Shown here: positions 18,174-27,001 of the stretch, one piece after another | Numbering within the stretch: the first letter of the stretch is position 1 | How the letters are laid out: every line of letters begins with the position of its first letter | DNA from: Caldilineaceae bacterium | Lineage (GTDB): Bacteria > Chloroflexota > Anaerolineae > Caldilineales > Caldilineaceae | Reading direction: 5' to 3' | DNA length: 48,536 nt | NCBI GenBank assembly: GCA_020845455.1 | Contig: JADLFO010000091.1 | Location: forward strand, 1-48,536 | Program-made: the position numbers and the translations under genes | Notes under the pieces: generated by a model | The model's input: the letters and a program-made list of their open reading frames with translations, nothing else | What the model was told of the DNA's origin: nothing | Databases searched by the model: none

Positions 18174-18182
18174 ATTATAGCA
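18174..18182 (-). promoter_or_regulatory. Extended -10 promoter for the PyrK-like gene
   Basis: Read on the minus strand this is TGCTATAAT, a TGn motif joined to a perfect TATAAT. No good -35 box lies 17 bases further up, as is common for extended -10 promoters. The start point would be near 18167, giving a leader of about 85 bases. Confidence 0.5.
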
Positions 18183-18244
18183 CGGTGCAGGGCGCACGAC
18201 GGGGCATACGAAGATGGGGGCGACCGAGGGGATGGGGCGCGGCG

Positions 18245-19603
18245 GTGCGGCGTCTGTTAAACCGCGGTCTGCCGGAGCAGAGCCGGATCGATCTGCGGAT
18301 CGGATGGCCGCTGCTGCTGCTGCCGATCGTGCTGCTCAACCAGATATTTGCGCCGCACCCGGTCTGGGTGGTGTTGAGCGTGACCTTGGCGGGTCTCTAT
18401 GCCCTGGGCTATTTGTGGGTGCGGAGCTTGGGGCCTGCGCTGGATGTGGCGCGGGCGCGCGTCAGCACGATCTTGGTGGCGGGCGATCTGCTGCAAGAGG
18501 AATTCGAGCTGCGCAACCTGAGCCGTCTGCCTGTATTGTGGGCAGAGTTCGTAGATCAGTCTGACTTGCCGGGCTATGAGGCGGGGCGTGTGATCGCGTG
18601 CGGGGCGCTTTCGTCATATCGCTGGCGCGCCGAGGTGGAATGCAAACAGCGCGGCGTCTTTCGGCTGGGGCCGCATAGGCTGCATCTGCAGGACCCGCTG
18701 GGGCTATTTGACCTGCAGGTCGATTTCCCACATCACGACGTTGTGTTGATCTATCCGCGCGTGGTGGAACTGCCGCGGCTGGCGCTGCCGCACGGCAATA
18801 CGCAGGGGAGCGACCGGCGGCGGCGTCCGCTGCGCGGGGTGCAACCGGCGGCGACGGTGACCGAGTACCGGCCTGGGGACAGCCTGCGCCATATCCACTG
18901 GCGGACTTCGGCTCACCGCGGGCGTCTGATGGTCAAGGAACTGGAGACGGAGCCAAGCGGTGATGTCTGGGTCGTGCTGGACCTTTGTGGCCGGGTACAC
19001 TCCGGCAGCGGGCCGTCTAGCACGCTGGAGACGAGCATTATCCTGGCGGCCAGTTTGGCGGCGGAACTGCTGGCGGGGCGTGAGCAGCGGGCCGTGGGGC
19101 TGCTGGTCGCAGGCAGCGAGGCCGCATCCGGCGAAACGCAGCCGTGGCTGATCTCCCCGCTGCCTGGGCAAGCGCAGTTGTGGCAGATGATGGCGGCCCT
19201 GGCGCGCATCGACGCCGGCAATGTGCCGCTGGCGGATCTGCTGTCAAGCAATGGGCCGGCATTGGGCCGCCGCGGCAGCCTGATCGTGATCACGCCGCAG
19301 GTGGACATTGGGCAGGCGGGGGATTGGCCGGCGCAACTGCTGCACCTGAAGGGGTTGGGGTTGGAAAGCAGCGCGGTATTGGTGTCGCCTGCATCGGGCG
19401 AGCCGGGCGCGGACGAAGAGGCGCTGCGGGCCAGGCTAGGGACAACCCAAGCGCTGCTGGCGCGCGTCGAGATCCCATCGGCGGTGGTCGAAGCGGGCAG
19501 CCCACTGCGCTCGGTGCTGCGCTTCCGGCGTAAACGCACGGTGATCCGCAGCACGCCGACGGGCGGGGTCGTCACCTATGAGGTAGAGGAGGAGGTCGGC
19601 TGA
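18245..19603 (+). CDS. DUF58 domain protein
   Basis: This protein has about 452 residues. Two hydrophobic helices near the N-terminus (WPLLLLPIVLLNQIF and the next segment) are followed by a beta-rich region and the diagnostic DUF58 motif YRPGDSLRHIHWRTSAHRG, then LMVKELE and a vWA-like domain (VWVVLDLCG). DUF58 proteins usually travel with MoxR ATPases and transglutaminase-like proteins; here only the transglutaminase gene follows, 17 bases downstream, and no MoxR gene is visible. The frame is open back to a TTG at 18146. GTG 18245 is chosen because a GGGG-rich site precedes it and because the residues before it are Arg/Gly-rich and unlike a signal or membrane start. Other in-frame starts at 18161 and 18185 cannot be excluded. 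The exact role is unknown, probably envelope-associated. Confidence 0.85.
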   Translation: MRRLLNRGLPEQSRIDLRIGWPLLLLPIVLLNQIFAPHPVWVVLSVTLAGLYALGYLWVRSLGPALDVARARVSTILVAGDLLQEEFELRNLSRLPVLWAEFVDQSDLPGYEAGRVIACGALSSYRWRAEVECKQRGVFRLGPHRLHLQDPLGLFDLQVDFPHHDVVLIYPRVVELPRLALPHGNTQGSDRRRRPLRGVQPAATVTEYRPGDSLRHIHWRTSAHRGRLMVKELETEPSGDVWVVLDLCGRVHSGSGPSSTLETSIILAASLAAELLAGREQRAVGLLVAGSEAASGETQPWLISPLPGQAQLWQMMAALARIDAGNVPLADLLSSNGPALGRRGSLIVITPQVDIGQAGDWPAQLLHLKGLGLESSAVLVSPASGEPGADEEALRARLGTTQALLARVEIPSAVVEAGSPLRSVLRFRRKRTVIRSTPTGGVVTYEVEEEVG

Positions 19604-19613
19604 CGGTCAGCCG
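19597..19613. repeat. Palindrome spanning the DUF58 stop codon
   Basis: CGGCTGAC-G-GTCAGCCG is a perfect 8-bp inverted repeat around one base, and the TGA stop lies within the left arm. It separates two co-directional genes and might tune downstream translation. Confidence 0.4.
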
Positions 19614-19620
19614 TGACGCT

Positions 19621-21984
19621 ATGGCAGCGCACTCATCGCAGGATTTCAGCTATACCCCCGCAGATGCACCGGTCTGGCCGCTGCGGGCGCTGCTTTGGCT
19701 GGAGCGATGGGCGCGGCCTGTGTTGGGGTGGGGGGTGCTGCTCGCTTGTATGGCGTTGAGTGCGCTGCCCGCGGTGGCGCTGCGCTCCAGCCGCTGGCTG
19801 GCGCTGGGGCCGACGCAAACGGTCATGGAGTGGAGCGGCCCGCTGGCGGTGATGGCGGTCTGGTGGCTGTGGGGGTGGCGGCAGAGCGCCGCGCCGCGCC
19901 GGTCTTGGGGGCTGGGGGCTGGACGTGCGCTGGCGGTGGCGGCGCTGGGGTTGATCGCCATCAGCCAACTGCTGCTGGGCTGGATCCCCGGCCCGGCACG
20001 GCTGTGGCAGGCGTTGTGGGCCAACTCCTGGGCGGCGATTCCGAGTGAGGTTGTGGGAAGCTGGCGTGGGTTCGGCGAGCGCGCCCTGCTGTGGTGGTCA
20101 GGGGTGCAGGCAGGAGGCGCGGCGCAGGACAATCTGGTATTTGGCGCGCTGGCGTGCAGCGTGCTGTGGATGGTTGGCGCGGTCTCGGCGTGGCTGGCGA
20201 GACGCAGCCGGCAGGGCTATCTGGCGGCTGCGCCGAGCCTATGGCTGCTGGGCACGATCCTGCTCTACAGCAGCGGCGGGAAGTATCTGTTGGTGGTGGG
20301 GTTGGCGCTGACGATTCTGTTGCAACTGCTGCTCGACCATGATCTGCTGGTCGAGCGGTGGACGCGGCTGCATTTGGATTACAGCCCTGGGCTGCTGACG
20401 GACCGGGTACTGAGCGTGTTGAGCGCGGGGGTTCTGGTACTGACGCTGGCCGCGGTGATGCCCAACCTCTACTTCACGCCGTTGGTGCGCCAGTATTACG
20501 CCTGGATTGCGCCGCTCAACGAACGCGCCGAGGACCTGGCGGAGCGTCTCTTTCCAGACCTGCACGCTACGTCCCGGCTGCGTGGCGGCGGGCTGGGCGG
20601 CGGGCTGCCCAATGCATTCTTGTTGCAAGGCGGGCCTGAGGTGAGCCGCGTGGAGGTGATGCGTGTGCGCACCAATGAGGCGGCGGCTAGCTATGCTGCG
20701 CCCTATGAGGAAGCGCCCCCGCCGGGCCGCACGATGCGCGGCGGGACCTTGGCGGTCTACGACGGCCACGGCTGGAGCAATCCGGCGGCGTTGGCGCGCG
20801 AGGAGATAGAGGCCAACACGCGCTTGGTTGCGGATGAGCGCTGGGGCCGCAAGCTGGTAGTGCAAAGCGTGATTCTGGAGTTCGGGAGCACGATCCTCTA
20901 TGCGGCGGCGGAGCCGCTGGAGGTGTCGACTGTGGTCCAGATGGAGCAGCGGGGCCAGGATGACCTGGTGGCGCTCTACAGCCGGGAGCGCAGCTATACG
21001 GTCGTCTCCGCGGTGATGGCGGTGGACGAGGCGATGCTGCGAGGGCTGCCGGAGTGGGGAGCGGCCATACCTTTACCTGCGGAGATGGAGATCCACCGTG
21101 CGCTGCCGGAGACGATCACGCAGCGCACGCGCGACTTGGCCGCCGAGATCGTGGTCGGGCAGCCCAGCGCGTTTGACCGCATGGCCGCGATCGAGAGCTT
21201 TCTGCGCCAGTACGAATATGATCTCGATGTGCCGCCACCGCCCAGTGATGTGGCCGATGTGGCCGACTATTTTCTGTTTGACCTGCGGCGCGGTTACTGC
21301 GACTACTATGCGACGGCCTTTGTCGTGCTGGCGCGGTTGGCGGGGATGCCGGCGCGCTTTGCCACGGGGTTCGCTGCGGGGAGTTGGGACCCGGCGGAGA
21401 ATGTGTGGGTTGTGACCGAGGCCGAGGCGCACTCGTGGCCGGAGGTCTATTTTCCACAGGTGGGGTGGGTCCCCTTTGAACCCACAGCCGGACGCCCCGC
21501 CTTGGTGCGCGTGGCTGACCCCCGGTTTGCGGCAGGGGCAGGCATACGCCCGCAAGTTCCACCCGTGCCGGCGCTGCCGGAAGTGCAGTCGGCGTGGAAT
21601 TGGCAGACTGCGCTGTGGCTGCTGCCATTGGCGCTGGTGATCTGGGCGCTGGCCGGGGCGCTGCTGCGCCGGCAGCAGCGGCGCGAGGACCCATGGATGG
21701 CGCTGCTGCGCTGGGGGCGGCGGGCCGGACGGCCCATCGCGCCGGGCGAGACAGTGCTGGAGTATGGCAGCGGGTTGGCCGACTATGTCGTGGACCGCGC
21801 CGTGCAGGAGGCCGACACGCGCCGGATCGTGGCGCGCGAGATGCGGGCCTTGAGCGGCGAGGTGAGTGTGCTGCGCTATGGGCCGGAAGCTGTGAAGGCG
21901 GCAGCCCAGGCGCGCTCGCTGGCCCATTGGCAGCGGCTGCGCCACTATCTGCGGCGCGTGCGCGGCCGGGGGGAGAGCGGGTAG
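19621..21984 (+). CDS. TgpA-like membrane transglutaminase-family protein
   Basis: This 787-residue protein has several hydrophobic helices in the first ~240 residues (the DUF3488/TgpA-type N-terminus), a long extracytoplasmic region, a transglutaminase-like core and a last helix near 665-690 followed by a cytoplasmic tail. The core shows C560 in RRGYCDYYATAFV, H604 in EAEAHSWPEVYF and an acidic residue in WVPFEPTAG, which match the Cys-His-Asp/Glu site of the superfamily. The pairing with DUF58 is common in bacteria, where the products act in envelope assembly or peptide cross-linking; the true substrate is not known. It starts 17 bases after the DUF58 stop and ends 6 bases from the convergent acyltransferase gene. 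Confidence 0.88.
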   Translation: MAAHSSQDFSYTPADAPVWPLRALLWLERWARPVLGWGVLLACMALSALPAVALRSSRWLALGPTQTVMEWSGPLAVMAVWWLWGWRQSAAPRRSWGLGAGRALAVAALGLIAISQLLLGWIPGPARLWQALWANSWAAIPSEVVGSWRGFGERALLWWSGVQAGGAAQDNLVFGALACSVLWMVGAVSAWLARRSRQGYLAAAPSLWLLGTILLYSSGGKYLLVVGLALTILLQLLLDHDLLVERWTRLHLDYSPGLLTDRVLSVLSAGVLVLTLAAVMPNLYFTPLVRQYYAWIAPLNERAEDLAERLFPDLHATSRLRGGGLGGGLPNAFLLQGGPEVSRVEVMRVRTNEAAASYAAPYEEAPPPGRTMRGGTLAVYDGHGWSNPAALAREEIEANTRLVADERWGRKLVVQSVILEFGSTILYAAAEPLEVSTVVQMEQRGQDDLVALYSRERSYTVVSAVMAVDEAMLRGLPEWGAAIPLPAEMEIHRALPETITQRTRDLAAEIVVGQPSAFDRMAAIESFLRQYEYDLDVPPPPSDVADVADYFLFDLRRGYCDYYATAFVVLARLAGMPARFATGFAAGSWDPAENVWVVTEAEAHSWPEVYFPQVGWVPFEPTAGRPALVRVADPRFAAGAGIRPQVPPVPALPEVQSAWNWQTALWLLPLALVIWALAGALLRRQQRREDPWMALLRWGRRAGRPIAPGETVLEYGSGLADYVVDRAVQEADTRRIVAREMRALSGEVSVLRYGPEAVKAAAQARSLAHWQRLRHYLRRVRGRGESG

Positions 21985-21990
21985 CGCGGT

Positions 21991-22779
21991 CTAGAGCGTT
22001 GCGCTGCCCCAGCTTTGCAGCATAGTGCGGATAAAGTCGACGGCGGCGTGGTGTTCGGCGCTGCCGCGACCGTGCAGGGTGATGGGGTCGCCAAAGGCCA
22101 GACGCACGGGCAGCGCGGGGTTGATGCGCCCGAACTCTTTGACAAAGCGCCCGATGCCCCAAGCGTCCGAGCGCACGGCGACCGGGACGATGGGGACGCC
22201 CGCCTGGCGCGCCAGTTTTACCCCGATCGAATTGAACTGGGCAGGGTCAAAGACGTGTGTGCGGGTCGTCTGGGGGAAGACGACGATCGAGCGCCCGCTC
22301 TGCAGGATGCGCGGGCCTTCCTCCAGGACACGCGCCAGGTCGGCGCGCGGGCTGATGCGGTCGACGACGATCGGGTCGCGGGCGCGCATGATATGCTTGA
22401 AGACGGGATATTCGACGATGCCGCGCTTGACGACAAAGGTGACGTCCTTGTAGGGCTGGACAATGCCGGGGAGGACGATGGTCTCCAGCGTGCTCATGTG
22501 ATTGGCGACCAGCACGCAGGGTCCCTCGACCGTGTTGAGGATGGGAAGACCGCTGATCTGAATCTGGACGCCGACGCTTTCGAGCGCGTGGAGCACGGCC
22601 AGGCTGCTGGCGTGCCACGCGGCGGCGTCATACTGGTTGCGCCGGGCGACCGCGCTGTAGTGGAAGACAGTGCGCAGAAGCTTGGTATAGAAGACCCAAG
22701 AAGGCAAAAGCCGCGCTGCGAGGCCCGGCGGGCGAGTATTGGTGACGTAGGTGGCGGCTGTTCCGGCGATCGGTTCCAT
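21991..22779 (-). CDS. PlsC-like lysophospholipid acyltransferase, variant motifs
   Basis: This 262-residue protein has the LPLAT/PlsC fold. Motif I reads NHMSTLE: H94 is present, but the canonical Asp of HX4D is Glu (E99). Motif III reads FPQTTRT (168-174) where most members have FPEGTR. A further conserved block (IGVKLARQAGVPIVPVAV) matches the family. Related bacterial acyltransferases with the same variant motifs exist, so it may still acylate a lysophosphatidate or another lipid acceptor, but activity should not be assumed. The ATG at 22779 is the first in frame, and no strong ribosome site is seen. It is convergent with the transglutaminase-like gene and divergent from a pseudogene. Membrane-associated lipid metabolism is the likely role. 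Confidence 0.85.
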   Translation of the reverse strand: MEPIAGTAATYVTNTRPPGLAARLLPSWVFYTKLLRTVFHYSAVARRNQYDAAAWHASSLAVLHALESVGVQIQISGLPILNTVEGPCVLVANHMSTLETIVLPGIVQPYKDVTFVVKRGIVEYPVFKHIMRARDPIVVDRISPRADLARVLEEGPRILQSGRSIVVFPQTTRTHVFDPAQFNSIGVKLARQAGVPIVPVAVRSDAWGIGRFVKEFGRINPALPVRLAFGDPITLHGRGSAEHHAAVDFIRTMLQSWGSATL

Positions 22780-22902
22780 GGGCGCTGTGTTTCCGGGCGG
22801 TTATCCAAATCGAGACGGCGGCAGTGTGAGGCTCCAATCATAGCCAGGCGGCGGCTGCACGTCAAAGATGGAGAATGGCAAGATTCGCCATGAGGCGTCT
22901 AG

Positions 22903-23429
22903 CCGATCCTGGTGGTGAGCGCCGGGTCGGGAACGGCGATGGTGGCGGCGGATGGGGCGAGCTTCCGGCATGTCACCGGGACGGGGGTCGGCGGCGGGAC
23001 GCTGTTGGGTTTGGGCCGGCTCCTGCTGGAGACAACGCGGCCACAGGAGATCGACCGGTTGGCGGCGCAGGGCGATGCGGCGGCTGTGGATCTGGGGTTG
23101 CAGGATGTCGTGACCGGGCCGATCGGGAGCCTGCCGTCCGATGCGACGGCGGTGAACTTTGGGCGCGTGGCGGTGGGGCGGCGCGGCGCGAGGATCTGGC
23201 GGCGGCCCTGGTGACGATGGTGGGCCAGGTGATCGCGACGCTGGCGATCAACGCCGGGCGCGCGGCGCAGGTGGAGCGGATCGTCGTGACGGGTCATCTG
23301 ACCGATATGGCGACGATGCGCGCAGTGATGACGCGGGTGGGCGAGTTCTTTGGCTTTCCCGTCGAGGTGCGGGCCAAGGCGGGGTGTGCTACGGTGACGG
23401 GGGCGCTGCTGTGGGCGCTGGAGCGCTGA
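22903..23429 (+). pseudogene. Broken type II pantothenate kinase (CoaW-like) remnant
   Basis: Two reading frames together resemble the last two thirds of a type II pantothenate kinase. The first, following an in-frame TAG at 22900, reads ILVVSAGSGTAMV, then GTGVGGGTLLGLGRLLL and ATAVNFGRVA, which match the Gly-rich phosphate-binding segment and the conserved NFG block of CoaW. The second frame takes over near 23165-23190 and reads REDLAAALVTMVGQVIATLA and a C-terminal TGALLWALER. The N-terminal quarter with the DxGGT nucleotide motif is absent from the 120 bases before it. Loss of the N-terminus plus a frameshift make it non-functional as encoded, unless the frameshift is a sequencing error. 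Its end overlaps the convergent adenosine deaminase gene by about 40 bases. Confidence 0.72.
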
Positions 23430-24552
23430 GGCCCTGGGCGGCGCGCCAGGTGTCGAAATGGGCGAGCATGCCGGCTTTGAGGCCGGCAGGCGCGGCAGCC
23501 GCCCGGAAGGCGTTGGCCGCAATGCGGGCGATGGCGCTTGGGTCATAGCCGAACTCGGCGGCGAGGATGGCGTATTCGTGCAGCAGGGTGGTGTTGAAGA
23601 GCGGCGGGTCGTCGCTGTTGACGGTGAGCAGCAGCCCCATGCGGTCGAGGTGGGGGAAGGGGTGTTCGGCGAGCCGGCGATAAACATGCAGGCAGATGTT
23701 GCTGGTGGGGTTGATTTCCAGCGGGATCTGGTGGTCGCGCAGATAGAGCAGGAGCGCCGGGTCTTCAATGGCGCGCACGCCATGGCCCAGGCGCTGGGCG
23801 TGCAAGGCGTGCAGCGCGCCCCAGATGCTGTCGGGGCCTGCGATTTCGCCGGCATGAGGCACGGAGATGAGGCCGGCGGCGCGGGCCGCGGCAAAGGCGG
23901 GGGCAAAGGGTTCGGGCGGTGCGCCCACCTCGAGGCCGCCGAGGCCGAAGCCGACGACGCCGTGGTCGCGGCCTGCCAGCGCGTATTGCAGCGTGATCTC
24001 CGCCGGGGCCGGGTCGTAGGCGTGCTTGGCGTGGGGTGGGAAGGCAGCGTGGCGCGGGATGTCGAAGACCCAGCGCATCTCGACGTCGAAGTCGGTCTGG
24101 GCGCGGCGGCGTCCTGCGTCGAGGCCGGCCACGAGGTCGACAATCGTCAAGCCCTTGTCCTGCAGGTGGATGTGGGTGTAGGGCGTGAAGGTGAGTTCAC
24201 GATAGCGGATGTTTTGGGCCGCCATATCTGCGCCGCAGGCATAGGTGATCAGCGCGAAGTCGTCGGGCGTGCGCAGCAGGTCGGAGATGGTGAGATAGAT
24301 CTCGACGAAGTGCGGGAAATCGATGAAGGTGAACCAGCGCAGCAACCCCTCCTCATCCTGGGCGGGCAGGGAGTACAGGCGCCGGTGGCGGCGCGCCAAC
24401 TCCAGAAGCGTGGCCGGTTGGATCGAGCCTTCGAGGTGGATATGAAGTTCCGCCTTGGGCATAGTGTGAAGGAAGTGGCCGAGCGCTTGCGGCGATGACC
24501 ATGTGGGGGGCAGCATAGACGCTGATATGGCTGGTAACACGGTTGGCGACAT
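23389..24552 (-). CDS. add: Adenosine deaminase family protein
   Basis: This 387-residue protein hydrolyses adenosine or a related purine nucleoside to inosine in the cytoplasm (purine salvage). All zinc and catalytic motifs are visible: H37 and H39 in ELHIHLEGS, the HAGE motif, RLGHGVRAI, the EINPTSN block and VNSDDP before the C-terminal helices. The conserved start region suggests that translation may begin at ATG 24462 (MPKAELHIH) or at 24516 rather than at the first ATG; none has a convincing ribosome site. Related deaminases act on adenine or on futalosine-type nucleosides, so the precise substrate is uncertain. Its 3' end overlaps the pantothenate kinase remnant. Confidence 0.9.
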   Translation of the reverse strand: MSPTVLPAISASMLPPTWSSPQALGHFLHTMPKAELHIHLEGSIQPATLLELARRHRRLYSLPAQDEEGLLRWFTFIDFPHFVEIYLTISDLLRTPDDFALITYACGADMAAQNIRYRELTFTPYTHIHLQDKGLTIVDLVAGLDAGRRRAQTDFDVEMRWVFDIPRHAAFPPHAKHAYDPAPAEITLQYALAGRDHGVVGFGLGGLEVGAPPEPFAPAFAAARAAGLISVPHAGEIAGPDSIWGALHALHAQRLGHGVRAIEDPALLLYLRDHQIPLEINPTSNICLHVYRRLAEHPFPHLDRMGLLLTVNSDDPPLFNTTLLHEYAILAAEFGYDPSAIARIAANAFRAAAAPAGLKAGMLAHFDTWRAAQGLSAPAPTAAPPSP

Positions 24553-24683
24553 GGGATTCTAGACAACGGCGGCAGCGGGAGGGCGCAAGTACGCTGTGTA
24601 TCTGGGTGTGCTTGGATAGGCTGCGCCGGCCTGTCGGGATCTTTGTGCGGCGCGGGTCTAATAGACGCATTGTATGGCAGAGT

Positions 24684-26063
24684 ATGAACATTGAACAAAC
24701 GCCGCGCGCCCAGGCTGTGATGGGCGGCGTCCGATGGAATGTGCGGATCGGATGGTTCGGCCTAACCTTTCGCGTAGTCACAATTTGGGCGGCACTGGTC
24801 TTACTGGGGGGAAGCGCCCTACCGGCAGACATGACGCGCACGCGGCGAATGGCGATGGCCGTCGCCGGCTGGGGGTTCGACTTGGTGGAATGGGAGGTCG
24901 ACGCGCTGGCGCGCAAGGCGACGGCGTCTATCCAGCGGCCCGCTGCCGGGCTGGATGTCGAGGCCGGGGCGGCGCTGGTGCGCGCATACATGGCGGATGC
25001 GGCGCGCGTGGGCGAATTGGAGGGGCGGATCAGGCGTTTGCGCAGTGAGGGGGGCGATGCGGCGCAGGGCCAGGCGGAACTAACGGCGCTGCGCGTACGG
25101 CAGGAGGATCTGCGGCCCGCCGTCGAGCAGGTGATCGAGCGGCAGGTGGGGTCAGTGCTGCGTGAAGCGGGATTTGGGGTGGGGCCGTGGCTTGCGCCGC
25201 CGCTGCAGTTCGCCTTTACCGACCCGCCAAAGACGTTGGTCGTAAGCCCACGCGACGAGATCATGACGGTCTACAGCCGTATGGTGGATGGGGCGATACC
25301 GCTCGGACAGATCGAGCAATCGGAGGCCGCGATTGACAAACTGCCCAACGCCAGCGCCTATATCACCGAAATTGGCGGGTTGGGCGCATATCCGACGATG
25401 GTGATAGACCAGGCGAGCCTGCCCTGGGTGTTGAGCACGGTGGCGCATGAGTGGGTACATAACTATTTGACTTTTTTCCCGTTAGGGTGGTCGTACTTTT
25501 CGAGTCAGGACATGAAGACGATCAACGAGACGGTGGCGAATATTGTAGGCGATGAGATCGGCGCGCGTACCTTGCGTCGCTATTATCCCGAACTGATCTG
25601 GTCTGAGGTCGGCGGCAGAGAGAGCGGCGCGCAGAGGGCGCTCAAGTTGCCCAAGACGCTAGAGATGGCGGAAGAGGAATTTATCTTTGACTTTGGCAAA
25701 GAGATGCGCCTCACGCGGCTGGAGGTCGATCGTCTGTTGGCGCAGGGCAAGGTGGGCGAGGCCGAGCGGTATATGGAGATGCGCCGGCAGGTGTTTGTGA
25801 AGGCCGGATATCCGCTGCGGGTGCTGAACCAGGCCTATTTTGCATTTCATGGGAGCTATGGCACGAGCGCAGCCAGCAGCAGCCCGATCGGCCCAAAGCT
25901 GGAGGAACTGCACAGCCGGGTGGAGGATATCGCGCAGTTGCACGGTCAGATGCAGGATATTGGACAGTTTCTGCGGTTGGTGCGCTGGTTCACATCGGTG
26001 GATGACCTGGACGATGCGCTGGCGCGCTGGGCGATAGACAGCCCGTCCCTGACCGCCCCTTAG
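24684..26063 (+). CDS. Putative membrane-anchored HExxH zinc metallopeptidase
   Basis: This ~459-residue protein has one N-terminal hydrophobic segment (~residues 25-45), a helical, possibly coiled-coil region (~90-160, LEGRIRRLRSEGG...) and a catalytic domain. The motif H255-E-W-V-H259 lies in an STVAHEWVHNYL context. The NETVANIVGDEIG stretch contains E282, a plausible third zinc ligand of the gluzincin type. I do not recognise a named family. ATG 24684 is used because the upstream part of the frame (open from 24543) overlaps the divergent adenosine deaminase start and lacks coding character. A strong hairpin overlaps its stop codon. It could process envelope or secreted proteins; no partner is suggested by the neighbours. 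Confidence 0.75.
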   Translation: MNIEQTPRAQAVMGGVRWNVRIGWFGLTFRVVTIWAALVLLGGSALPADMTRTRRMAMAVAGWGFDLVEWEVDALARKATASIQRPAAGLDVEAGAALVRAYMADAARVGELEGRIRRLRSEGGDAAQGQAELTALRVRQEDLRPAVEQVIERQVGSVLREAGFGVGPWLAPPLQFAFTDPPKTLVVSPRDEIMTVYSRMVDGAIPLGQIEQSEAAIDKLPNASAYITEIGGLGAYPTMVIDQASLPWVLSTVAHEWVHNYLTFFPLGWSYFSSQDMKTINETVANIVGDEIGARTLRRYYPELIWSEVGGRESGAQRALKLPKTLEMAEEEFIFDFGKEMRLTRLEVDRLLAQGKVGEAERYMEMRRQVFVKAGYPLRVLNQAYFAFHGSYGTSAASSSPIGPKLEELHSRVEDIAQLHGQMQDIGQFLRLVRWFTSVDDLDDALARWAIDSPSLTAP

Positions 26064-26078
26064 GCGCGGTCAGGGACG
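26044..26078 (+). terminator. Perfect 13-bp hairpin over the metallopeptidase stop codon
   Basis: The left arm CGTCCCTGACCGC (26044-26056) pairs with GCGGTCAGGGACG (26066-26078) around a nine-base loop that contains the TAG stop. The stem is very GC-rich; the tail GTTGG has no T-run, so intrinsic termination would be weak. Confidence 0.6.
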
Positions 26079-26258
26079 TTGGAAAGGAGTGCGGCGAGCG
26101 CGGATCGCGGATTATGTGCTCCTCAATGCCTACAGTGGGGCGCTGACCGTGGATCATGAGGTCTCGATGGGCAGCCCGCTCCATCGCCAGGCCCAAATTT
26201 GCCTGATCTGCATGGGGTGGCGTGCAGGGCAGCTTCAAGAACGTCTATCCCTCTGATG

Positions 26259-26264
26259 AAGGAG
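26259..26264 (+). promoter_or_regulatory. Ribosome binding site that fixes a GTG start
   Basis: AAGGAG lies six bases before GTG 26271. The in-frame ATG at 26256 is upstream of this site and would place the AAGGAG inside the coding region, so GTG 26271 is the preferred start of the sigma factor. Confidence 0.7.
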
Positions 26265-26270
26265 ATATGG

Positions 26271-26900
26271 GTGGCAGTCAAAACAGACAACTGGACAGCG
26301 GAGGATTCCGCGACCACTTCTACCCTAGTCAGACGCTGCCTGCAGGGCAGCGCCGAGGCCTGGCGCGACTTGGTGGAGCGCTATTCCCGGCTGGTCCATG
26401 CTGTGCCGGCACGCTATGGTCTGAGCAGTGCAGAGGTGGACGACGTGGGCCAAGAGGTGTTTTTGGCGCTGGCGCAGAATCTGCATCGTATTGAAGACCC
26501 CGAACGCCTGCCGGGTTGGTTGGTCACTACGGCGCGACGTATGACCTGGCGTATTGTGCAGCAGCGCAAACGGGAATCCCCTGGCGCAGAAGCCGATCTG
26601 ATGGATGGAGAGACGCTGGCCGCGGAGCCTGTGACTGTAGTGCGCGTGCCCAGCATGCACGACCTGCTGATGGGTTGGGAGCGACAGCGTGTGCTGGCCG
26701 TAGGCATGGAACGCCTGGGGGATCGTTGTCGCGATCTGCTCACGTTGCTTTTTCTCGATCTCTCTGAGCCGAGCTATGACTCGATAAGCGTGCAGTTGGG
26801 GCTGCCCAAGGGCAGCATCGGGCCAACGCGCAACCGCTGTCTTGAACAACTGCGGTCGATCCTGGAGGGATTGGGCTTCCATGAAATGGATCGGCCATAG
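26271..26900 (+). CDS. ECF-type RNA polymerase sigma factor
   Basis: This ~209-residue sigma-70 family protein has region 2 near residues 25-85 (LVERYSRLVHAVPARYG, VDDVGQEVFLAL, then LPGWLVTTARRMTWRI for promoter melting). Region 4 lies near 145-205 (LGDRCRDLLTLLFLDLSE followed by a helix-turn-helix ending in a LEQLRSIL segment). It lacks region 1 and 3 and has the size of an ECF factor. The start is GTG 26271, set by a strong AAGGAG site. A zinc anti-sigma-type protein follows 101 bases downstream, then a CHAT protein and a subtilase, an arrangement that suggests an induced regulatory and protease module. The target promoter is unknown; no clear autoregulatory ECF promoter was found upstream. 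Confidence 0.9.
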   Translation: MAVKTDNWTAEDSATTSTLVRRCLQGSAEAWRDLVERYSRLVHAVPARYGLSSAEVDDVGQEVFLALAQNLHRIEDPERLPGWLVTTARRMTWRIVQQRKRESPGAEADLMDGETLAAEPVTVVRVPSMHDLLMGWERQRVLAVGMERLGDRCRDLLTLLFLDLSEPSYDSISVQLGLPKGSIGPTRNRCLEQLRSILEGLGFHEMDRP

Positions 26901-27001
26901 ACCACGGCTAGCCTAGCGTTCCGCGTATTTTCCGGCGCAGAATATGCCACTCTATAGAATAGACAGATAGAAGACGAGTCGCAGCCGGTGGAGAGCCAAT
27001 C

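Noticed and set aside
26089-26253. Short plus-strand frame with GTG between the metallopeptidase and sigma factor
   Set aside because: The purine-rich site overlaps the start instead of preceding it, and the translation resembles nothing known. The rest of that gap holds only the hairpin and the sigma-factor ribosome site.
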